A stretch of 64,000 bases of DNA from Channallabes apus (taxonomy: Eukaryota; Chordata; Actinopteri; Siluriformes; Clariidae). The position numbers and the translations under genes were made by a program. The notes beneath the pieces are model-generated. The model saw only the letters and a list, made by a program, of their open reading frames with translations, did no database searches and had not been told where the DNA came from. Every line of letters begins with the position of its first letter. Positions within the stretch are counted from its first letter, which is position 1. Where the stretch lies: assembly GCA_030522415.1 (NCBI GenBank), contig CM060109.1, positions 35,842,892 to 35,906,891 of the forward strand, in the 5' to 3' direction. Of the stretch, positions 19,126-64,000 are shown one piece after another.

Positions 19126-21564
19126 AGTACATGAAACCAGAGACAAACACTTCCAATCTGTCTCTCATGTGTAACTCATACCATAGCACATACTATATAT
19201 GCACACTGTGTGTCAGTGTCTATTTTCTCCTGACTTCTGTGAACCTCCAAAGTTGTGAAGCTTGTTATTTCTCCTCAGTGTTTCTGTTTCTTAGTCCCTG
19301 AAAACAATTGAAATTGATCAGTGTATTTAAACAGGAAGAACTCAAAAGGATGTCAAATTCCAAACTCATTTTATTTATGTACACACATACACAGCATGAT
19401 ATTCATTTAAACGCTTTTATGACTGAGTGACCAAAGAATGGTAAGATAAGCTAGAAAGATTTTACTGGAAAAATTTTTTATATATATATATATATATATA
19501 AAATCTCAATATATATATACATTTTCTTTTAATAAAAAATACTATATAAAAGTAGATTACTCTATATGTAACTGTCAGAGGATGTCCTCAGCGGGGTCTC
19601 ATGAGGTTACATCCAACCACACCAATTTTTATGTGTTAACAATCTGCTAGAATTTTTCTTTTTGCACTACTTGTATCTGCAGAATCATTTCAGTCCTATT
19701 AATCCAACATAAAACTAAGAATTTTTTTATAGTTTTTTTTTTTAGATTCACACTAGAACCAAAAGGTCCAGTCAGCATGAGGTTATAATATTACATCATG
19801 ACCTACTCCATCACTTTCACAGAGAGGCCACAGCCTTGCATTTGACTTTTCCAGATGGCTGAGCCTGACATTGCTATGCCTTTTCTCGGTTTCACACATG
19901 CCTTATTCGCAAATTCAATGCCTCATCCCTTCTAGCAATTCTGATGCCTCCTGAAGGATTTAACATACTTTATCTATTTATTTTGTGAACCGTCTTCAAG
20001 CACACACACATTCTGTGTCGTGTGTATGATTGGCCGGATTAAATTGTTAGCCCCGTCTGAACATTCCCTGCCCTTCCTGATCCACAGCCTCTGTCCTGAC
20101 ACAACCTCCCAGTCTACAGACAGGAATAATTTCCCCACACAGAGACGCCCCTCCATGCTCCAGCAGACTCCATTTCCCCCTGCCTCCCTCCCCCTTCACT
20201 CCTTTACTCACAGCACTGAATCATTCATCTTATTTAGAGACAGAGTGGCAGATCTGGCAAGTGCAGAATTAAGAGAGATCAGTATCCCACACACCCACTG
20301 CCCAATCCACACAGACACACACAAACACTGCCACCTGAATCTCAGTCCCACATGTGTCCCTCCTGGCAGGATTAAACCTGTTTGCCCTTGACAGTAAGAG
20401 CAGAGCTAGATGAGCACTCCATTCGGAAAGTCCAGCCATGCTAAGAGTATGTGCAGCCAGCACGACACTGCCGGAGTCCCAATCCTGCTCTATCTCAGCT
20501 TCATGCAGCACAAAACCTGTAGCGTTCATTCCAAACACACTGCCACTAACCCATATTGTGCTGGTGTAAAGATATAAGATTTTAAGATATCTAAGATATT
20601 ATTTATTGCCAATGTCATTATGAACTTGCATTATATACTGTAGTGATCTATTTTAAAACCTTAAATCACATTTTTCAACAAAGCTCCTTACACAATCTCA
20701 GTTTTATGCTAGTAGGTTTTCAGTTCTTTTTTTTTTCAGTGTAGGGAAAATGCTAATGAGTAAATGGATAGAGATTGGGAAGAGAAATGCTGAGATATCT
20801 CATTAATACATAATGGATGAAAAAGGAGGTCAAGAATACATGATGTAAAGGTCTTTTAGCATTTCAACCCTTTTGTCTCTCTCAGTCCATATTGCCACTA
20901 GTGCAGGTCTCCATGCATAGAAATTCCATACGTCCTAGACAGGGAAAGACCATTTACACCAGCCTTCACACAGGATCCCAATTCATTAGTGTGAAAAGGC
21001 ACAGCAGACCCATAATTAATTTGGTGTGTTATTAGATGTGTGTTGATGAGTGTTCAGTTGCCGTGGCATTAACACAGTGGCAGGCTGGGTGAAATGGGCG
21101 TTTAGCTTTGGTGGTGCCCTGTATTAACGCAGATGGATTACTGATGCACAGTAACAATAAATCATTCGCTCAGAAATGAGACTGCTGCGATTTTTTTTCC
21201 CCCCATAAGCGTCAGCCTTCACTCAGGAGTCAATGGAGTGCAGGAAGAAAGCTCCAGGGGGTATATTAACACAGGACGAGGAGGAAAGTGGAAAATCAAA
21301 AATAACGTCACTGGTCGTCAATGTCCCGGGGAAAGGGATTGTATTATGACTGATATTTAATTATTATCCTGATCGTTAAAAACATTTTTTGATTCCTTTC
21401 TAAGGTGTTGGTTAAGAAAATCTCAACTGATGCACACAGGTTTAAAGCAAATGATGTGCACTACCTGGCCAATTACTGTTTAATAATTTGTGGAAGAAAT
21501 ATCAGAACATCATGAATAGATTCTCGTAAACGCTTATGGATCACGTAAACGCTTGGTGAGGGAC

Positions 21565-21880
21565 AGTAGCATGATATATTAAAATCTGCTATAGAAATCA
21601 TAGCTATGTTTAATATAGAAAATAAGAGCAACCCAAACACAGACCATGTGATGAGAACTTCCTTGACTGAACATTTGGTGAACAGGAGGGAATCCCATGA
21701 AGCAATGGACATATCACGCCTAGTGCACACTCTACAGTATAAGCCCTTGGAAGCAGTGTTGTGATCTGGGGTTGCTCCAGTTGGTCAGGTCTAGGCTCAG
21801 CACATTATGTTGCAATAAAAGAAAGTCAACTGATTACCTGAATGTACTGAATGACCAGGTTATCCCAGCACTTTTTTTCT
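21565..21880 (+). mobile_element. Tc1-like transposase relic, same family as 15590
   Basis: Shares ATCATAGCTATGTTTAATAT with 59555-59860, and GTGATCTGGGGTTGCTCCAG and GGTCTAGGCTCAGCA with 15590-15975. Broken reading frame; no terminal repeats recognised. Confidence 0.6.
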
Positions 21881-22023
21881 ATCTGAAGCATAAGCATATT
21901 CTAGGAATGAACTGGCCACCACATTGTGCATCATGATCAAAACTAAAAGCAGTTGAACAAAATCTTAGAGTGCACATTTTTATATTACAGCATATAAATA
22001 ATACCTAAATGTGATTGGGACAG

Positions 22024-22383
22024 GCGGCGCGGTGATGTAGTGGTGAGCACTGTCGCCTTGCACCTCCAGGGTCTGGGTTCGATTCCCCGGCCCGTCTCTG
22101 TGTGCATGGAGTTTGCATGTTCTCCCCGTGCTTGGTGGGTTTCCTCCGGGTACTCCGGTTTCCTCCCACAGTCCAAAGACATGCAGGTTAGGCTAATTGG
22201 CGTTCCCAAAAATTGCCCGTAGTGTGTGATTGGGTGTGTGAGTGTGTGTGTGTGTGCCCTGCGATGGATTGGCACCCTGTCCAGGGTGTACCCCGCCTAG
22301 TGCCCGAAGTCTCCTGGTATAGGCTCCAGGTCCCCCATGACCCTGAACATAGGATTAAGCGGTATAGAAAATGAATGAATGAA
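22024..22383 (+). mobile_element. Full-length L2-like/tRNA-headed SINE copy
   Basis: About 360 bp starting GCGGCGCGGTGATGTAGTGG, with box B GGTTCGATTCC, the L2-type block AGTTTGCATGTTCTCCCCGT and a TGAA repeat tail. It is flanked by a perfect 12-bp duplication TGATTGGGACAG (22012-22023 and 22384-22395). The ends suggest a complete short element, not a 5'-truncated LINE, but the body is shared with fish L2 LINEs. Confidence 0.8.
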
Positions 22384-23092
22384 TGATTGGGACAGACACT
22401 GGACAATCTGAGAATCAATATGTTAATCAAGAAGTGATCAGAGCAAAAATACCATTCATATCGATCAGTCTCAGAGGTTCGGAATCAGACCTCACAGAGC
22501 GGCAGACAGAGTAAGCAGACACGGAGCCAGTAAATAAGGGTACAGGTCAGGGCTTGTAACGCTTCAAGACTTTTAATAAGCTAACCTAGACTGCTGCTTT
22601 CATGGGTAACTGACAGAACAATATGGAGCAATTTAATGAGATTTTATAGAAAATGAACAGCATAGAACAGGACAGGATTAAATTGTGTGACTCCTCTCTA
22701 ACCCAGGATCACAATCACGTCACACAGTCTGGGACCACTGATGAGGTCGTTCTTTTTTGTAATGTCCAAAATCAGCAAAATATGCATTATAACAGCACAG
22801 AAGCAAGATGTCTGAAAACAGACCAGCACTGACTTGAGTGTGAGAAGTCATTACAGTATTATGAATGCTGCAGGCAGGGCAACCCATCAGCAGTAATTAA
22901 AAATGAAACATGTGAATCCTCCCTCATGTGGTTTGCATATGCATCCAGCAACTGCAGTGATTTGGGGGATGGATGCTGCCCGAGGTGTTCTTGCATCTAT
23001 GCTAATCAGTGTGATTGATGACAGACCAGAGGGATTACTGGATGAAAGCACAAAGAATGTCAGATGTCATTGTAAACATGCAAACATCATAC

Positions 23093-24090
23093 ATATAATG
23101 ATCAGTAACCATATGAAAACCACTGACTGGTAAACAGCATGATTTTCTTGTTACAATGATACCTGTCAAAGAGTGGGATATATTAGTCAGTAAGAGAACA
23201 GTCAGTTCGTGAAGTTGATATGTTGAAAGAAGGGAAAAAGTGGGCAAGTGTAAGAATCTGAGTGGCGCTGACAAGGGCCAAGTTGTGAAGGCTAGGCGAC
23301 TGATCAAGATAATTCCCAAAAAAGCAGGTGATGTGGGGTGTTACTGGTATGCACTGGTTAGTACCTACCAAATGTGGACCAAGGAAGGACAACCAGTAAA
23401 ACAGCAAATGGGCACCCAAGGCTATTGGTGAGTGTTGGGGGGGGGGGGCGGGGGCCCATCTGGTGCAATCCTATAGACGAGTTACTGTACTACTGTACAT
23501 GCTGACCCGTGTACACCACTGAAAGCACTTGAGCATTTGAAATAGACCAGAGAGCAATAGAAGAAGGTGGCCTGGTCTGATGAAACATTTTCTTTTGTAC
23601 ATCATGCAAACAAGTTGTGGAGGTGGTGTTGTTTACCAGTGGTTTAAGACAAGGCTCTAAGATAAAAAGGCGCTCTACCAGGGGCAGGGCCGATGTACAA
23701 TAATGGATTGTACTGCCACTTACCTAAACATTGCTGCAGACCAAGTACACCCCTTCATGGCAACAGTATTCCATGAGGCAGGAGCCTTTTTCGAGTAATA
23801 ATCAGCCATGCCACACCGCAAAACTTGGTCAGGAATTGTTTGAGAAACATAAGATCAAGGGTTTATCATGTTAACTTATCCTACAAACTCCCCAGCTTTC
23901 ATCCTGATTTGGCATCTGTAGGATGTGCTAGACAAGTCAGTACACTCCTATTTACTGTACATGATGATCTGCTGTTATCATTTTGGTGCCAGACAGAACA
24001 GCATCCCATCAGAGGTGTTATGGCGCACACTGATGGATCGGGGCTAATTTAGTGGCACAATGGGAACCTAAACAATGTTGTTGTTTTTTT
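23093..24090 (+). mobile_element. Decayed full-span Tc1-like transposon
   Basis: Collinear with a common fish Tc1-type element whose ends read ATCAGCCATAACATTA-like. The left end (ATGATCAGTAACCATATG) and blocks such as GACAAGGGCCAAGTTGTGAA, CCAAGGAAGGACAACC, CATTGCTGCAGACCAAGTAC and CTTCATGGCAACAGTATTCC are recognisable in order. Frameshifts and stops break the transposase. An internally deleted relative lies at 39265-39580. Confidence 0.65.
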
Positions 24091-24759
24091 GGTTACCAAG
24101 TGAGCAGGCAAATCATGGCTTTAAAATAAAAATTAGATAAAAAATATATATATATGCACGCCATACAATATTATTCTTTTTTTGTGAAAAGCTTGCATCA
24201 TATTAAAAAAAAAATCCAAACTCTGTATTCCTAAAAGGGTTTAATAAATTAATCCATGAGCAAATCAAATACAAAAACATTACAACTGAAAAACACTAGC
24301 CAGTTTTGCTGAGAGTGCAAGATATTTTGTAAAGGCCAGACTACTATTATAGACACTGAGTAGTAAATGGATTGTAATGTCCTTCATCAGTAGAGCTGAA
24401 GAGTCTCTGGAGAGTCATCTGAAGAGGTACTGCATGAAAAAGGCAGATTGTAGGCAGAGACAAAGGATAAAATAAAAAGAATCACAGTTTTAAAAAAAAT
24501 CCACAGTGACACTTTACTTGAAGAGCTACTGATAAATGGTGGTAAAATGACATTTAGGTGATTTAAAACCGGAAAATGTTGAGCTAATATTTAACTCATA
24601 CCATAAGCTTATATACTGTATAAGCAAATCATATATAATACATGCTGTTATTTGTACTATACTTGTTAACTATAAAGCTCACAATGAGTTTCCACAAGTT
24701 TCTTGTCTATGACTGCGTTCTAAAACAGCTTCAACTTTGAACTTTTCAAGTAAAGTGTC

Positions 24760-24760
<1 letters not shown>

Positions 24761-24795
<35 letters not shown>
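24761..24795. repeat. (AAT)n microsatellite
   Basis: About 12 AAT units, about 480 bp below the chn1 stop codon and probably in its 3' UTR. Confidence 0.85.
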
Positions 24796-24797
<2 letters not shown>

Positions 24798-25275
24798 AAA
24801 ACAAAATCACTGGGAAATATCACATTTACAGTTCCTCACAAAACCCGTTTGGCAAAGTATGAACTAGTGTACACACATGGGATAAATTAAAGTACAGTCA
24901 CAACGCGTCACATTTCACGAGCTTCATCACATGCTGCAGAAGGAGGCTGAGGATAGTTTAAACTTTTACAAAATAAACAACTCTGGCTGTCTGACTCTAG
25001 TCTAACTGGTCAATAACCGTAAACCCCGACAAAAATGGGGAGGAAGACATGCAAATTTAAGGTACATAAGCCACGCCCATAAAAAAACAAAAAAAAAAAA
25101 AACAGAGGTTATAACCATTTAGAGCTGGTCCACCAGATGTGGAAAGAACGGACTATTATACAATGGTCCGTCATATTCAGTTTCAAGTCTTTGCACAAAA
25201 AGAAACAGCACAAGCTGTAGTCCATGATTTAAAAAAAAAAAGTTCTTTCATATAAGAAGTGGAACAGCAGACAGG

Positions 25276-63742
<38,467 letters not shown>

Positions 63743-64000
63743 CTGTCAGAAAGAAATTCAAGATAATGTTAGAGATGATGATTAAATTTAACACAGTGCT
63801 GTCACCCAAGATAACCCAAGTACAGATATCAATATCGACTTATCTGTAATAGACAATATTAAAGTTTTACATTTTTAAATACAAGCAGTGTTCAAGTGAC
63901 ATTGGGACTTTTGACTGTGCAGAATAACAGAACACAGTTATGAGAGTAAAAACTACCTTTATTCCTGTATAATCCAGAGCTACACTAATGCACGTATCCC

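Larger units (their letters stand above)
18910..25275. other. chrna1-chn1 intergenic region
   Basis: No gene seen. It holds the chrna1 upstream region, two Tc1-like relics, one L2-like insertion and the chn1 3' UTR (upper part, roughly 24100-25275). 19970-20560 is richer in GC than its surroundings and could be a regulatory block. Confidence 0.6.

Noticed and set aside
20020..20538. Two opposed ORFs (123 and 89 codons) upstream of chrna1
   Set aside because: Overlapping on opposite strands, no domain, low-complexity codons and no splice or codon-bias support.
22040..22100. tRNA gene
   Set aside because: Same reason; head of the L2-like/SINE family, repeated at 8620.

Overview
This window is vertebrate nuclear DNA, most likely from a teleost fish. 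Coding sequence is split into short exons with GT/AG borders in introns of hundreds of bases to over 10 kb. The rest is AT-rich and full of (TG)n-type microsatellites, Tc1-like and hAT DNA transposons, tRNA-headed SINEs and L2-type repeats of kinds common in ray-finned fish. The repeat set looks ostariophysan (catfish or characin-like), but that is only an impression. There is no bacterial, plasmid or viral gene content.

Three protein-coding genes were reconstructed exon by exon. All lie on the minus strand, and reading phase is kept across every junction. (1) wipf1 (coding 5803 down to 1819; 7 coding exons; 520 aa) encodes the WASP-interacting protein, a proline-rich actin regulator. A possible untranslated first exon and promoter lie near 8243-8335. 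(2) chrna1 (18909 down to 9724; 9 exons; 456 aa) encodes the muscle nicotinic acetylcholine receptor alpha subunit. (3) chn1 encodes alpha-chimaerin, a Rac GTPase-activating protein. Its alpha2 form (SH2-C1-RhoGAP) enters from beyond the right edge; its exons from residue 7 or 8 onward lie between 63742 and 25276, and only the first coding exon (about 7 aa) is outside. The short alpha1 form (C1-RhoGAP, 334 aa) starts at an internal first exon at 33419. The order wipf1-chrna1-chn1 matches human chromosome 2q31, which supports orthology rather than paralogy.

Layout: 1-1800 holds the wipf1 3' flank/UTR and a truncated L2-like insertion; 1819-5858 the wipf1 coding exons with a SINE; 5859-8340 wipf1 intron 1 and a candidate promoter; 8340-9720 intergenic with an L2-like insertion; 9724-18909 chrna1 with a hAT MITE and a Tc1 relic in its introns; 18910-25275 intergenic, with two Tc1 relics and one L2-like insertion; 25276-33419 the chn1 alpha1/common exons; 33420-49279 a large chn1 intron with the alpha1 promoter area, Tc1 relics, a terminal-inverted-repeat element and a LINE fragment; 49280-63742 the alpha2-specific SH2-region exons, separated by introns carrying tandem repeats and hAT/SINE insertions.

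The three genes do not form a pathway or operon. They share neuromuscular or cytoskeletal themes (actin regulation, endplate receptor, axon-guidance Rac-GAP), but the linkage is best read as old vertebrate synteny. The points most worth a second look are: a splice acceptor for alpha2-chimaerin that is also protein-coding in alpha1; unusual residues in the ligand/neurotoxin loop of chrna1; a 1.1-kb hAT element with perfect 8-bp target duplications and a CpG-rich promoter-like core; and a degenerate tandem array in a chn1 intron. I saw no convincing new gene system.
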